64,000 nucleotides of DNA from Streptomyces sp. LaPpAH-108 (GCF_000373625.1 NZ_KB891988.1:1028053-1092052), one strand, 5' to 3'. Shown: positions 17,588 through 30,838, numbered from the stretch's first letter. A program made the numbers and translations. The notes: generated by a model not told the origin, from the sequence alone.

Positions 17588-18319
17588 TCACAGTTTTCCG
17601 CCCCTGCCGCCGTCCCGGCGCGGCGGCGCGATCAGCGTCGACAGGTACGGCAGCGTCGCGCCGTCCAGCTCGGCGGCCGGGCGGATCGACTCGTCCGGCA
17701 GACCGAGGGCGGAACCCCACACCGCGTCGTCGAGCCGCCCGGCCTCACGCAACGCCTCGGCGACCTCGGCGGCCCGGCGCCCGAACTTGTACGCCACCAC
17801 CGTGCCGGGCCCGGCCAGCGCCTCCTTCAGCGCGGACTCGCCCGCCGTCACCGGTACGAGGGTCAGCGGCTCGGTGCCCTCCGTCAGTACGGCACCCGAC
17901 CGCGCCGCCAGATCCTGCATCGCGGTGATCCCGGGCACCGTCTCCACCACGACCCCCGGCACCAGCTCGGCGACGGTCTGCGCGAGGTAGGTGAACGTCG
18001 AGTACACGTTGGGGTCGCCGATGGTCGCGAACGCGACGCACCCGTGCTCCCGGAGCAGCCCGGCGACCCGCGCGCCCGCCGCGTCCCACGCGGCCTCCCG
18101 GCGCGCCCGGTCGGTCCGCTCGTTCAGCGCGAACACCACCCGGACCACCTTCGCCGCGTCCACGTAGTGCAGCACCGTCGCCTCGGCCCGCCCCCGCTCC
18201 CCGGTGTCCATCACCGGTACGACGACCACATCGGCGGCCCGCAGCGCGCCGACCCCCTTCACCGTCACCAGTTCCGGGTCGCCAGGACCCACCCCGACCC
18301 CGATCAGCCTGCTGCTCAT
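17588..18319 (-). CDS. cobI: Precorrin-2 C20-methyltransferase
   Basis: 243-residue CobI/CbiL tetrapyrrole methyltransferase that makes precorrin-3A from precorrin-2 with SAM. Signatures: LIGVGVGPGDPELVTVKGV at the N-terminus, VAFATIGDPNVYSTFTYLA and VETVPGITAMQDLAARSG. The ATG at 18319 overlaps the cobB stop (ATGA). It is the last gene of the riboswitch-led operon cobD-cobQ-cobN-chlID-cobO-cobB-cobI and converges on the ZIP gene, with only 50 bases between stops and no strong hairpin there. Confidence 0.95.
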   Translation of the reverse strand: MSSRLIGVGVGPGDPELVTVKGVGALRAADVVVVPVMDTGERGRAEATVLHYVDAAKVVRVVFALNERTDRARREAAWDAAGARVAGLLREHGCVAFATIGDPNVYSTFTYLAQTVAELVPGVVVETVPGITAMQDLAARSGAVLTEGTEPLTLVPVTAGESALKEALAGPGTVVAYKFGRRAAEVAEALREAGRLDDAVWGSALGLPDESIRPAAELDGATLPYLSTLIAPPRRDGGRGGKL

Positions 18320-20139
18320 GACGTACGGCACCTCTCCGTGAACCGACGGGCCACCGACGGCTCGGCCGCCCAGTGGGTGTGCAGATAACTCGCGTGCACC
18401 CCCTGCTGTACGAAGCCCTCCACCCGCCGCGCGGGCGAGAGCACCCCCCAGGCGGGCGCCGCCCCGGCACCGGGCTCCACGACGGTCCGGTGGAACTCGT
18501 GCCCCCGCATCCGCGTCCCGGCGGCGGCCAGCACACTGTCCCCGACGGCCACCGCGTCCCGATACCCCAGCGTCAACCGCCCGCTCATCCGCGCCGACGC
18601 GTCCAGCACCCCGCACATCGGCGCCCCGTCCAACTCCCGGCACAGATACAGCAGTCCGGCACACTCGGCGGCAATCGGCGCCCCCCGCTCCGCGAGTTCC
18701 GCCACGGCCTTCCGCAGCCTCTCGTTCGCCGACAACTCCGCCGCATACACCTCGGGAAACCCACCCCCGATCACCAACCCCGCACACCCATCGGGCAGTT
18801 CCTCGTCCCACAGGGGATCGAACGTGACGACCTCCGCCCCGGCGGCGCTCAACAACTCGGTGTGCTCGGCATAGGAGAAGCTGAACGCGGCCCCACCAGC
18901 GACGGCGACACGGGGCCGAGCCTTGCCGACCACCTGCTTGCCAACCGCCCGAGCGAACCCACCCGGCCCTTGGCCACCCGCGCGAGACGATCCGCCCGTG
19001 CCGTGTTCGGCCAGCCGAGAGGATCTGTCCGCGTCCTGTTCGGCCTGCCGAGAGGACCGGTCCGCGCCCTGCTCAGCCGCGGGAGACGATCCGACCGTGC
19101 CTTGTTCAGCCAGCCGAGAGGGCCTGTTCGCGTCTTGGTCAGTCTGCCGAGAGGGCCTGTCCGCGTCCTGTTCGGCCAGCCGAGAGGACCTGTCCGCGTC
19201 CTGTTCGGCCAGCCGAGAGGACCTGTCCGCGTCCTGTTCGGCCAGCCGAGAGGACCCGTCCGCGCTCTGTTCAGCCAACCGAGACGATCCGTCCGCGCCC
19301 CGCTCAGCCGCCCGAGTCGCACCCGCCGCGCTGTTCTCAGCCAACCGATCCGGACCGCACGTCCCCTTTTCAGCCAACCGAGACGGGTGGTCGTGGGTGG
19401 GCAATTCTGTGACCTCAGCCGCACACCAAGCCGCACCCGACAACGCCCCCGCCCCCCGAGCCAACGCGAGCAGCGCATCAAGGTCGCACCCATTGGCAAC
19501 CAAAGCGCCCATGGCCGCGACCGCCGACACCGCGGCAGCACCCCGCTCGGCGACCGGCACCAACCCCAGATGCCGCGACGGTGTTTCCACAGACGCCCCC
19601 CGCCGCAACACCCCCAGCACCGGAACCCCCACAGACTCCAGCGCCTCCCGCAACAACTCCTCATGCCGCGCCGACCCGACCTTGTTGAGGATCACCCCCC
19701 CGATCCGCACCCCCGTGTCCCAGGAAACGAACCCATGCACCAACGCAGCGACGGACCGAGACTGAGACGACGCATCGACCACCAACACCACCGGCGCCCG
19801 CAGCAACTTCGCCACCTGCGCGGTAGACGCCAGCTCCCCCTGCCCCACCGCCCCGTCGAAAAGCCCCATCACCCCCTCGACCACGGCAAGATCACACCCC
19901 CGCGAGCCATGCAGAAACAGCGGAGCCACCAACTCCGCCCCACACAGATACGCATCGAGATTCCGCCCCACCCGCCCGGTGGCCAACGCGTGATACCCGG
20001 GATCGATGTAGTCCGGCCCCACCTTGTGCGGAGACACCGCAAGCCCGCGCGCGACGAACGCGGCCATCAGCCCCGTGGCAACAGTCGTCTTCCCGCTGCC
20101 GGAAGACGGCGCCGCGATGACCAGCCGAGGTACGGACAT
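18316..20139 (-). CDS. cobB: Cobyrinate/hydrogenobyrinate a,c-diamide synthase with repeat insertion
   Basis: 607-residue glutamine-dependent, ATP-using amidase of the CobB/CbiA family. The N-terminal synthetase domain (about 1-240) has the P-loop PSSGSGKTTVATGL, VGPDYIDPGYHALATGR and EGVMGLFDG. The C-terminal class I glutaminase domain (about 405-600) has GGFPEVYAAELSANE and the nucleophile Cys in AAECAGLLYLC, with a His in MRGHEFHRTVV. Normal length is about 450-480 residues; the excess is a 143-residue insertion of thirteen 11-residue repeats between the domains (see the repeat at 18958-19386). The ATG at 20139 overlaps the cobO stop (TGATG); two GTG codons just upstream are alternatives. 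Confidence 0.95.
   Translation of the reverse strand: MSVPRLVIAAPSSGSGKTTVATGLMAAFVARGLAVSPHKVGPDYIDPGYHALATGRVGRNLDAYLCGAELVAPLFLHGSRGCDLAVVEGVMGLFDGAVGQGELASTAQVAKLLRAPVVLVVDASSQSRSVAALVHGFVSWDTGVRIGGVILNKVGSARHEELLREALESVGVPVLGVLRRGASVETPSRHLGLVPVAERGAAAVSAVAAMGALVANGCDLDALLALARGAGALSGAAWCAAEVTELPTHDHPSRLAEKGTCGPDRLAENSAAGATRAAERGADGSSRLAEQSADGSSRLAEQDADRSSRLAEQDADRSSRLAEQDADRPSRQTDQDANRPSRLAEQGTVGSSPAAEQGADRSSRQAEQDADRSSRLAEHGTGGSSRAGGQGPGGFARAVGKQVVGKARPRVAVAGGAAFSFSYAEHTELLSAAGAEVVTFDPLWDEELPDGCAGLVIGGGFPEVYAAELSANERLRKAVAELAERGAPIAAECAGLLYLCRELDGAPMCGVLDASARMSGRLTLGYRDAVAVGDSVLAAAGTRMRGHEFHRTVVEPGAGAAPAWGVLSPARRVEGFVQQGVHASYLHTHWAAEPSVARRFTERCRTS
18958..19386 (-). repeat. Thirteen 33-bp repeats inside cobB
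   Basis: In-frame tandem array of 13 units of 33 bp (11 residues), consensus SSRLAEQDADR, filling the linker between the synthetase and glutaminase domains of CobB (residues about 252-394). The middle three units are identical at protein level (SSRLAEQDADR) and almost so in DNA; outer units diverge (for example ENSAAGATRAA), as expected for an array that expands from the centre. The repeat is hydrophilic, rich in Arg, Asp, Glu, Ser and Gln, with no Trp, Tyr or Phe, and is probably disordered or weakly helical. Confidence 0.95.
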
Positions 20140-20738
20140 CACCACTCGATGCCCCTCTGCCCCTTCTGCCCCGCGTCCATCGGATGCTTGACCTTGGACA
20201 TGTCGGTCACCAGATCCGCGAACTCCACCAGCGGAGCAGGCGCGTTACGACCCGTGATCACCACATGCTGGTTACCAGGCCGCGCCCGCAGCACGGCGAC
20301 CACTTCCTCCGTGTCCACCCACCCCCAGTGCATCGGGTAAGCGAACTCGTCCAGCACGTAAAGGCGGTACGTCTCGGCCGCCAGGTCCCGCTTGACCTGC
20401 GCCCACCCCTCCCGCGCCTTCTCCTCGTTGTCCAGCTGCGCGTCCCGCTGCACCCAGGACCAGCCCTCGCCCATCTTGTGCCAGTCCACCGACCCGCCCT
20501 GCCCCGAGGCACCGAGCACCCGCAGCGCGTTCTCCTCGCCGACCTTCCACTTCGCCGACTTGACGAACTGGAACACCCCGATCGGCCACCCCTGATTCCA
20601 GGCCCGCAACGCCAGCCCGAAGGCGGCAGTCGACTTGCCCTTCCCGATCCCGGTGTGCACCACCACCAGCGGCCGGTTGCGCCGCTGACGTGTCGTCAGC
20701 CCGTCGTCCGGTACGACACTCGGCTGTCCCTGCGGCAT
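20139..20738 (-). CDS. cobO: Cob(I)yrinic acid a,c-diamide adenosyltransferase
   Basis: 199-residue CobO/CobA/BtuR-type ATP:corrinoid adenosyltransferase, which forms the Co-C bond to the adenosyl group. The P-loop is unusual for the family and present: GIGKGKSTAAFGLALRAW, with VVHTGIGKGKS just before it. Other signatures: GVFQFVKSAKWKVGEE, YVLDEFAYPMHWGW and NQHVVITGRNAP. The ATG at 20738 shares its A with the chlID TAA stop. It is in the middle of the riboswitch-led operon. Confidence 0.96.
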   Translation of the reverse strand: MPQGQPSVVPDDGLTTRQRRNRPLVVVHTGIGKGKSTAAFGLALRAWNQGWPIGVFQFVKSAKWKVGEENALRVLGASGQGGSVDWHKMGEGWSWVQRDAQLDNEEKAREGWAQVKRDLAAETYRLYVLDEFAYPMHWGWVDTEEVVAVLRARPGNQHVVITGRNAPAPLVEFADLVTDMSKVKHPMDAGQKGQRGIEW

Positions 20739-22725
20739 TACGCGGCCCTCCTCGACGTACCCCGTACATCCCTCACGAGCCCGGCGATGGAATCCGCCCG
20801 CAGCTCGTCCAACGTCACCGCCGTACCGCCCAGTTCACCCGCGAGCCGCCCGGCGAGCCCCAGCCGTACCGGACCCGACTCGCAGTCCACGACCACCGAC
20901 GCGACCCCCTCGGCCGCGAACAGCCGCGCCGCCCGCCCGGCCAGGGCCACCGGCTCCGGACCACCCGTCGCCCGCCCGTCCGTCACCACCACGACCAGCG
21001 CCCGCCGCGAGGGATCGCGCAACCGCTCCACCCGCAACACCTCGTGCGCCCGCAGCAGTCCGGCCGCGAGCGGCGTACGCCCACCGGTCGGCAGCGACTC
21101 CAGCCGCGCGGCGGCGGCATCCACGGACGAGGTCGGCGGCAGCGCGACCTCGGCGCCCGAACCCCGGAAGGTCACAAGGCCCACCTTGTCCCGCCGCTGA
21201 TACGCGTCGAGCAGCAACGACAGCACGGCACCCTTCACCGCGCTCATCCGCTGCCGAGCCGCCATCGACCCCGAGGCGTCCACCACGAACAGCACGAGAT
21301 TGGACTCCCGCCCCTCCCGCACCGCCTGCCGCAGATCGTCCCGCCGCAGCACAAGCCCCGGCCCGGAACGCCCCCGCACTCGCTGATGCGGCGCCGCCGC
21401 CTGCACGGTCGCCGCCAAGTGCAGCTTGGTCAGGGCCCCTTGGGGACGCCGCGCCCCCGTGGTCCGGCCATGCTCGGTCCGCGCCCGCGAACGCCGCCCG
21501 GCCGCGCCCTCCCCGATCCCGGGCACGTTCAACGCCTTGGTACGAAACGGCTCGGCAGCCCGCGCCGGAGCCTGCTCACCCGCACCGGCACCGGCGCCCT
21601 CCGCCTCCCCGCCCTCGGAAGCGGCGGCACCTCCATCACCGTCCTGCGGCCCCGCATCGGGGGACGGCTGCCCACCACCACCGGGCCCGTCGGGATCGGG
21701 ATCGTCGTCCCCGGAAGACTCCGAGGACTCCTCCAGAGTCTGATCGAGCTTGTCCTCGTCAAGTCCCGGCGCGTCGAAAGGATTTCGACGCCGACGGTGC
21801 GGCAACGCCAGCAGTGCCGCCTGCCGCACATCCTCCGCGAGCACGTCCGTACGCCCCGCCCACGCGGCCAACGCGGTCGCGGTACGCGCCATCACGATGT
21901 CGGCCCGCATCCCGTCCACCTCGAACGCGGCACACGTCGCCGCGATCTGCCGCAGCGCCCCGTCCCCGAGCCGCACCTTGGGCAACAACTCCCGCGCGGC
22001 GATGACCCGTTGCCGTACGGCGGCCTCCTCGTCGCCCCACCGCGCCGCGAACCCGGCCGGATCGTCGTCGTACGCCAGCCTGCGCCGTACGACCTCCACC
22101 CGCTGATCCGTCTCCCGCGAGGCCGCGACCTCCACGGTCAGCCCGAACCGGTCGAGCAGTTGGGGCCGCAATTCGCCCTCTTCCGGATTCATGGTCCCGA
22201 CGAGCAGGAACCGCGCCGCATGCCGTACGGAGACGCCCTCGCGCTCGACGTATGAGGCACCCATGGCGGCAGCGTCCAACAGCAGGTCCACCAAGTGGTC
22301 GTGGAGGAGATTGACCTCGTCCACGTAGAGGATCCCCCGGTGCGCGGCGGCGAGCAGCCCCGGCTCGAACGCCTTCACGCCCTCCGCGAGCGCCCGCTCG
22401 ATGTCCAGCGCACCGACGAGCCGGTCCTCGGAGGCCCCGACCGGCAGCTCGACCATCCGGGCGGCCCGCGCCTCGGCCGCACCGGCCCCGTGCGGGCCGT
22501 CCGGGCAGGACGGGTCGGGGGAGGCGGGGTCACAGGAGAACCGGCACCCCGGGACGACCTCCACCGGTGGCAGCAGAGCGGAGAGCGCACGCACGGCGGT
22601 GCTCTTCGCGGTGCCTTTCTCGCCCCGTACGAGCACTCCGCCGATGTTCGGCGCCACCGCGTTGAGCAGCAGGGCCAGTTGCAGGTCCTCCTGCCCGACC
22701 ACGGCGGTGAACGGGAAATGCGTGC

Positions 22726-22729
<4 letters not shown>
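20738..22729 (-). CDS. Cobaltochelatase-associated ChlI-ChlD fusion (AAA+ and VWA domains)
   Basis: 663-residue fusion of the two motor subunits of a class I metal chelatase. Residues 1 to about 330 are the AAA+ ChlI/BchI part: AVVGQEDLQLALLLNAV, Walker A GEKGTAKSTAVRAL, Walker B ILYVDEVNLLHDHLVD, and GTMNPEEGELRPQLLDRF. An acidic Gly/Pro/Asp/Glu linker (about 345-430) follows, as in ChlD. The C-terminal VWA domain has a MIDAS motif DASGSMAA. Together with CobN next door it would drive ATP-dependent cobalt insertion. Actinobacteria often use this fusion in place of CobS and CobT. GTG at 22729 overlaps the cobN stop. Confidence 0.93.
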
Positions 22730-26369
<3,640 letters not shown>

Positions 26370-26373
<4 letters not shown>

Positions 26374-27878
26374 GCGGGCGCTCCCGGGGGGATGAAGGGC
26401 AGTCCTCGTGGCGCGCCCGACTCGATGAGCCGCCAGAGCGCGTCCGTGTCCGCGTGCTGTTCGATGAGGTCGCCGAGCCGGTCGAGCTGCTGCTCGCGCA
26501 GCGCGGCGAAGGAGGTGTCGGGGGCCGGGGTGAAACGGCGCCCGGTGGCGGCGGCCACCTCGCGCAGGAAGGCCCGCCGGAAGCCGTCCGACTCCAGCGA
26601 GCCGTGCCAGTGGGTGCCCCAGACCTGGCCGGTCCGGCAGCCGTCCAGGAAGGCTTCCCCGCCCAGGACCTCGGCGACACCGTGATGGATCTCGTACCCC
26701 TCGACCGGTTCGCCCAGGGCCTGCCCGGTCGGCCGGGTGAGGGTCTTGTCGCGGGCGAAGCGCACCCGTACCGGCAGCAGGCCGAGCCCGTCGACCGTCC
26801 CGGCGCGCGACTCCACCTCGTCCTCGATGCGCTCGCCGAGCACCTGGAAGCCGCCGCAGATGCCCAGGACCGGGCGCCCCTCGGCGGCCCGGCGGACCAG
26901 CGCGTCCGCGAGACCCCGCTCGCGCAGCCAGGCCAGCGCCCGTACGGTCCCGCGGGTGCCCGGCACCACCACCAGGTCGGCGTCGGCCAGTTCCTCCGGG
27001 CGGTCCACGAACCGCACGATCACGCCGGGTTCGGCCGCCAGCGCGTCCACGTCGGTGAAGTTGGACATCAGCGGCACCGCGCACACCGCGACCCGCAGCA
27101 CGTCCTCGCCGACCGGCGGGGCGACCGTGGACTCGCGGACGGTGCCCCGCAGCGAGACCCGGAGTCCGTCCTCCTCGTCGATGCCGAGGCCGTGCCGGAA
27201 GGGCAGCACGCCGTAGGTGTCGCGTCCGGTGAGGCCGCGCAGCATGTCCAGCCCCGGTTCCAGCAGCGAGACATCGCCCCGGAACTTGTTCACCAGGAAC
27301 CCGGCGACCAGCTCCTGGTCCTCGGGGGAGAGCAGGGCGAGCGTGCCGTAGAAGGAGGCGAAGACGCCGCCCCGGTCGATGTCGCCGACGACGAGGACGG
27401 GCAGCCGCGCGCCGCGCGCGATCCCCATGTTCACGATGTCGGTGCGCCGCAGATTGATCTCGGCGGGCGAACCGGCCCCCTCACAGATCACCGCGTCATA
27501 CGTGCCCCGCAACTCGGCAAGACAGTCCAACACCGTGCCGAGCAGCCGCTGTTGATGCCCGCCGTGATAGCCGCGCGCGCTCATCTCGCCCACCGGCTTT
27601 CCCAGCAGCACCACTTGACTGCTCTGCTCGCCACCGGGCTTGAGCAGCACGGGATTCATCAGCGCGGTCGGCTCGACCCGGCACGCCTGGGCCTGCATAG
27701 CCTGCGCGCGCCCGATCTCGGCGCCCTCGCGCGTGACGAAGGAGTTGAGGGACATGTTCTGCGCCTTGAAGGGCGCCACCTTCACGCCCTGGCGGACCAG
27801 CCAGCGGCAGATCCCGGCCGTCACGACGCTCTTGCCCGCGTCGGAGGTCGTACCCGCGACGAGGAGACCACCGTTCAC
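26370..27878 (-). CDS. cobQ: Cobyric acid synthase
   Basis: 502-residue CobQ/CbiP amidase, which adds four amide groups (b, d, e, g) to adenosylcobyrinic acid a,c-diamide using glutamine and ATP. The N-terminal domain starts LLVAGTTSDAGKSVVTAGICR (P-loop) and contains FKAQNMSLNSFVT and ICEGAGSPAEINLR. The C-terminal glutaminase domain has the nucleophile in VLGICGGFQVLGE, and a His in EGYEIHHG. The GTG start at 27878 overlaps the cobD stop. Confidence 0.97.
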
Positions 27879-28816
27879 TTCGCGCGCCCCTTCAGGATCA
27901 GGCTCGCCCCGGCGCTCACGCCGAGCGCGAGCAGACCGACGCGGCGGGAGAGCCGTACCGCCCGGTCGATGTCGGCGACCCGGACCGGCCGCCCGGAGCC
28001 GTTGAGCACGGGCCGGTGCTCGATCCGGCCGCCGTAGGACAGCGTGCCGCCGAGGCGCACGCCGAGGGCGCCCGCGAACGACGCCTCCACCGGACCGGCG
28101 TTGGGGCTCGGATGCCGGTGGGCGTCGGCCCGCCAGGCGCGGACGGCACCGCGCGGATCGGGTCCGGCCAGCGTCGCCAGCACAGCGGTCAGGCGTGCCC
28201 CGGGCCACCCGGCCACGTCGTCCAGGCGGGCGGCGGCCCAGCCGAAGCGGCGCAGCCGGGGCGACTTGTGGCCCACCATGGCGTCCAGCGTGTTGACGGC
28301 CCGGAAGCCGAGCAGCCCGGGCACCCCGGCCACCGCGCCCCACACCAGGGCGCCCACGACGGCGTCGGAGGTGTTCTCGGCGACCGACTCGACCACGGCG
28401 CGGGCGATCCCGTCGGCGTCCAGCGCCTGCGGGTCGCGTCCGCACAAGTGCGGGAGGCGGGCGCGGGCGGCGGTGAGGTCCCCGTCGGCCAGGGCGCGGC
28501 CGACGGCGCGGGCCTCCCGGGCCAGCGAGGTGCCGCCGACGACGGCCCAGGTGGCGGCGGCGGTCAGCGCGAGGGTCGCGGCGGGGGAGCGGCGTACGGC
28601 GCGCTCGGCCAGCGCGCCCGTCGCGACGGCGCCCCCGGCGCACACCAGCGTGTGCAGGGCGCCCCAGCCACGGTGGTCGTGCCACAGCGCGCGCTCGGCG
28701 GCCCCGGCGGCGCGTCCGAACGCGGCCACGGGATGGCGGCGGCGGGGATCACCGAGGAGCAGGTCGCCCAGGAGGCCGGCGGCGGCGCCGTACGCGTAGG
28801 AGCGATCGGCACCCAT
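27875..28816 (-). CDS. cobD: Adenosylcobinamide-phosphate synthase
   Basis: 313-residue integral membrane enzyme CobD/CbiB that attaches aminopropanol (phosphate) to adenosylcobyric acid. Signatures: GLLGDLLLGDPRRRHPVAAF at the N-terminus, VESVAENTSDAVVGALVWG near residue 125, and NTLDAMVGHKSPRLRRFGWA near 175. About four hydrophobic segments fit the family. It is the first gene after the cobalamin riboswitch, with a 250-300-base leader, and heads the seven-gene operon ending in cobI. Confidence 0.95.
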   Translation of the reverse strand: MGADRSYAYGAAAGLLGDLLLGDPRRRHPVAAFGRAAGAAERALWHDHRGWGALHTLVCAGGAVATGALAERAVRRSPAATLALTAAATWAVVGGTSLAREARAVGRALADGDLTAARARLPHLCGRDPQALDADGIARAVVESVAENTSDAVVGALVWGAVAGVPGLLGFRAVNTLDAMVGHKSPRLRRFGWAAARLDDVAGWPGARLTAVLATLAGPDPRGAVRAWRADAHRHPSPNAGPVEASFAGALGVRLGGTLSYGGRIEHRPVLNGSGRPVRVADIDRAVRLSRRVGLLALGVSAGASLILKGRAK

Positions 28817-28887
28817 CGGCTCAGCCGGCCGTGGGCGCGGGAGCGGTCCTGGGAGGCGTACTCAACGGGCAGCCGAGCATGGCGGTA

Positions 28888-29050
28888 GGTCCTCACTCAG
28901 GGTGTCCACGCCCTGGTTCGACGAGACCGGCGGCGAGAGTTCCTGGCTCCCGGGGATCACTCCCCGGTGACAGTGGCGGGACCGCGCCGGATTCGCACCG
29001 GCTTCCTCTTCTGCCGCCGTACATGGCCTCGGCAGTCCACCACGGTCCCC
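28888..29050 (-). promoter_or_regulatory. Cobalamin (AdoCbl) riboswitch
   Basis: RNA element in the leader of cobD. On the minus strand it contains the conserved core: AGAGGAAGCCGGTGCGAAT, then CCGGCGCGGTCCCGCCACTG, i.e. the J6/3 and P6 region with the B12-box GCCACTGT at 28970-28977, followed by a GGGGA/TCCCC-type arm and AGCCAGGA. These are the most conserved elements of cobalamin riboswitches. When adenosylcobalamin binds, expression of the downstream cob operon should fall, either by termination or by ribosome-site masking; the mechanism cannot be told by eye. Boundaries are approximate. Confidence 0.93.
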
Positions 29051-29146
29051 GAAGGGCCGTCAACCTGCCCTTGACCTGCGGGAGGAGAGTGTGGGCGGGC
29101 CCACATCGGGGCCTACAGCAGGCGCGTGCCGGGCGTACGCCGGGGG

Positions 29147-29209
29147 CCCGGGAATCGGCGAGCAGCCTCCCCGGGAATCGGTGAGGGGCCCTCCCCGGGA
29201 AACGGCGAG
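29147..29209. repeat. Three-copy 16-bp direct repeat
   Basis: CCCGGGAATCGGCGAG (29147-29162), CCCGGGAATCGGTGAG (29170-29185) and CCCGGGAAACGGCGAG (29194-29209), a 23-24-bp period. It lies between the Pit-operon terminator and the cobalamin riboswitch, where the cob operon promoter should be. It could be a small minisatellite or a set of regulator sites. Confidence 0.75.
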
Positions 29210-29240
29210 GCCCCTCCCGGAAGGTGCCGGGAGGGGCCTC
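29207..29240 (-). terminator. Terminator after the Pit operon
   Basis: Perfect 14-bp stem GAGGCCCCTCCCGG / CCGGGAGGGGCCTC with a 6-base loop, 30 bases past the stop of the 75-residue membrane protein gene. It separates the Pit operon from the cobalamin riboswitch downstream on the same strand. No T tract. Confidence 0.85.
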
Positions 29241-29270
29241 ACCCACGTACTGCTCGGAAGGGGCTCCGGC

Positions 29271-29498
29271 TCAGGCCTTCGCCACGATCAGATAGAACCC
29301 GTACGCCACCGCCGCCGCACACGCGGCGAAGCAGACGTACGCGCCGGTCACCGCGAGGGCGGCCGACTCGCCGCGCTCGGCGGCCTTCTCCCGGCGGGCC
29401 AGTCCGTTGACGCCCAGGGTGAACAGGACCACCAGGGCCACGGTCGCCACGAGGCTGACGCCGAAGACGGAACCGATGGCCGCCCAGTCGATGTGCAT
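29271..29498 (-). CDS. Small membrane protein linked to Pit
   Basis: 75 residues with two predicted membrane helices (about 8-32, VFGVSLVATVALVVLFTLG, and about 48-72, AVTGAYVCFAACAAAVAYG) joined by a charged loop RREKAAERGESA. It starts 24 bases after the pit stop on the same strand and is probably co-transcribed. I do not recognise a named family; small two-helix proteins of this kind follow pit genes in other streptomycetes as far as I recall. A role in Pit assembly or regulation is inference only. Confidence 0.75.
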   Translation of the reverse strand: MHIDWAAIGSVFGVSLVATVALVVLFTLGVNGLARREKAAERGESAALAVTGAYVCFAACAAAVAYGFYLIVAKA

Positions 29499-29522
29499 GG
29501 GATTGCTCCTTCGGATGCCGGG

Positions 29523-30806
29523 TCAGGCCGCGGAGGCGGGCGGGGCGACGGGAGTCGCGGTGGCGGTGGCCGGTTCGACGGCGGCCGGGGCCGGGATGGT
29601 GGCCGTCAGGCCCTCGGTGCCCAGGCCGTCGGCGACGGTGCCCGTGGGGGGCGGGGTCACCGCGGCCATGGCGGTGGTGACCACACCGGCAGGCTCCTCG
29701 TGCGCACCAGCCGGGGCGACGTGGGTGTGGTCGATGACCTCGCGGCGGGAGATCTTCCAGATCGCGGCGCTCGCGGCGACCAGGAAGACGGCGACGGCGG
29801 CGGTGCCCCAGTCGCCCAGGTCGGTCACGGACTCGGCGCCCGCGCCCACCAGGGCGGCGGCCGGGAGGGTCAGCGCCCAGGCGACGAACATCCGGGTCGC
29901 GGTGGACCAGCGGACCACACCGCCCTTGCGGCCCAGGCCCGCGCCCATCACCGCGCCGGAGACGACGTGGGTGGTGGAGAGGGAGAAGCCGAGGTGCGAG
30001 GAGGCCAGGATGGCGGTCGCGGCGCTGGTCTGGGCGGCGAAGCCCTGGCGCGGCTCCAGGTCGGTGAGGCCGGTGCCCATGGTGCGGATGATGCGCCAGC
30101 CGCCGATGTACGTACCGGCCGCGATGGCCACGCCCGCGGAGAGGATGACCCAGACCGGCGGGTTGGAGCCGGGGGCGATGGCACCGCCCGCGATCAGCGC
30201 GAGGGTGATGATGCCCATCGTCTTCTGCGCGTCGTTGGTGCCGTGGGCCAGGGAGACCAGTCCGGCCGAGGCGATCTGACCGGTGCGGTAGCCCTTGCGG
30301 GTGGCCTCGCCGCCGGAGTTCGGGGAGACGCCGTACGACAGGCGGGTGGCGAGCATCGTGGCCAGACCGGCCACCACGGGGGCGGCGACGGCCGGGAGCA
30401 GCACCTTGGTGACCAGCACGTCGCCGTGGACGGCGCCGAGGCCCGCCGACGCGACGGTGGCGCCGATCAGGCCGCCCATCAGGGCGTGCGAGGAGCTGGA
30501 GGGCAGGCCGACCAGCCAGGTGAGGAGGTTCCAGAGGATCGCGCCGGTCAGTGCGGCGAAGATGACCTCGGGACGGATGCCGGTCTCGTCGACGAGACCC
30601 TTGGAGATCGTGTTGGCGACCTCCACCGAGAGAAAAGCGCCCACCAGGTTGAGGGCGGCCGACATGGCCACCGCGACCTTGGGCTTGAGCGCACCGGTCG
30701 AGATGGTCGTGGCCATCGCGTTGGCGGTGTCGTGGAAACCGTTCGTGAAATCGAACGCGAGTGCGGTTACCACCACAATCGCGAGGATCAGCGAGAAGCT
30801 TTCCAT
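29523..30806 (-). CDS. pit: Low-affinity inorganic phosphate transporter, Pit family
   Basis: 427-residue polytopic membrane protein with the Pit/PiT duplicated signature: FDFTNGFHDTANAMATTIST at the N-terminus and AHGTNDAQKTMGIIT in the middle. It imports metal-phosphate with protons (Na+ in some relatives). Ten or more hydrophobic helices are visible; the C-terminal 90 residues are a Pro/Ala/Thr-rich cytoplasmic tail. ATG at 30806. A direct repeat resembling a PHO box lies 48-70 bases upstream, suggesting PhoP control. The small gene at 29271-29498 probably shares the transcript. Confidence 0.94.
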   Translation of the reverse strand: MESFSLILAIVVVTALAFDFTNGFHDTANAMATTISTGALKPKVAVAMSAALNLVGAFLSVEVANTISKGLVDETGIRPEVIFAALTGAILWNLLTWLVGLPSSSSHALMGGLIGATVASAGLGAVHGDVLVTKVLLPAVAAPVVAGLATMLATRLSYGVSPNSGGEATRKGYRTGQIASAGLVSLAHGTNDAQKTMGIITLALIAGGAIAPGSNPPVWVILSAGVAIAAGTYIGGWRIIRTMGTGLTDLEPRQGFAAQTSAATAILASSHLGFSLSTTHVVSGAVMGAGLGRKGGVVRWSTATRMFVAWALTLPAAALVGAGAESVTDLGDWGTAAVAVFLVAASAAIWKISRREVIDHTHVAPAGAHEEPAGVVTTAMAAVTPPPTGTVADGLGTEGLTATIPAPAAVEPATATATPVAPPASAA

Positions 30807-30838
30807 TTACCCAGGCAATCGTTCGAGGTCATTGGCTG

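Noticed and set aside
18958..19386. CRISPR-like array in cobB
   Set aside because: The 33-bp units are contiguous with no spacers, keep reading frame and encode a peptide repeat.
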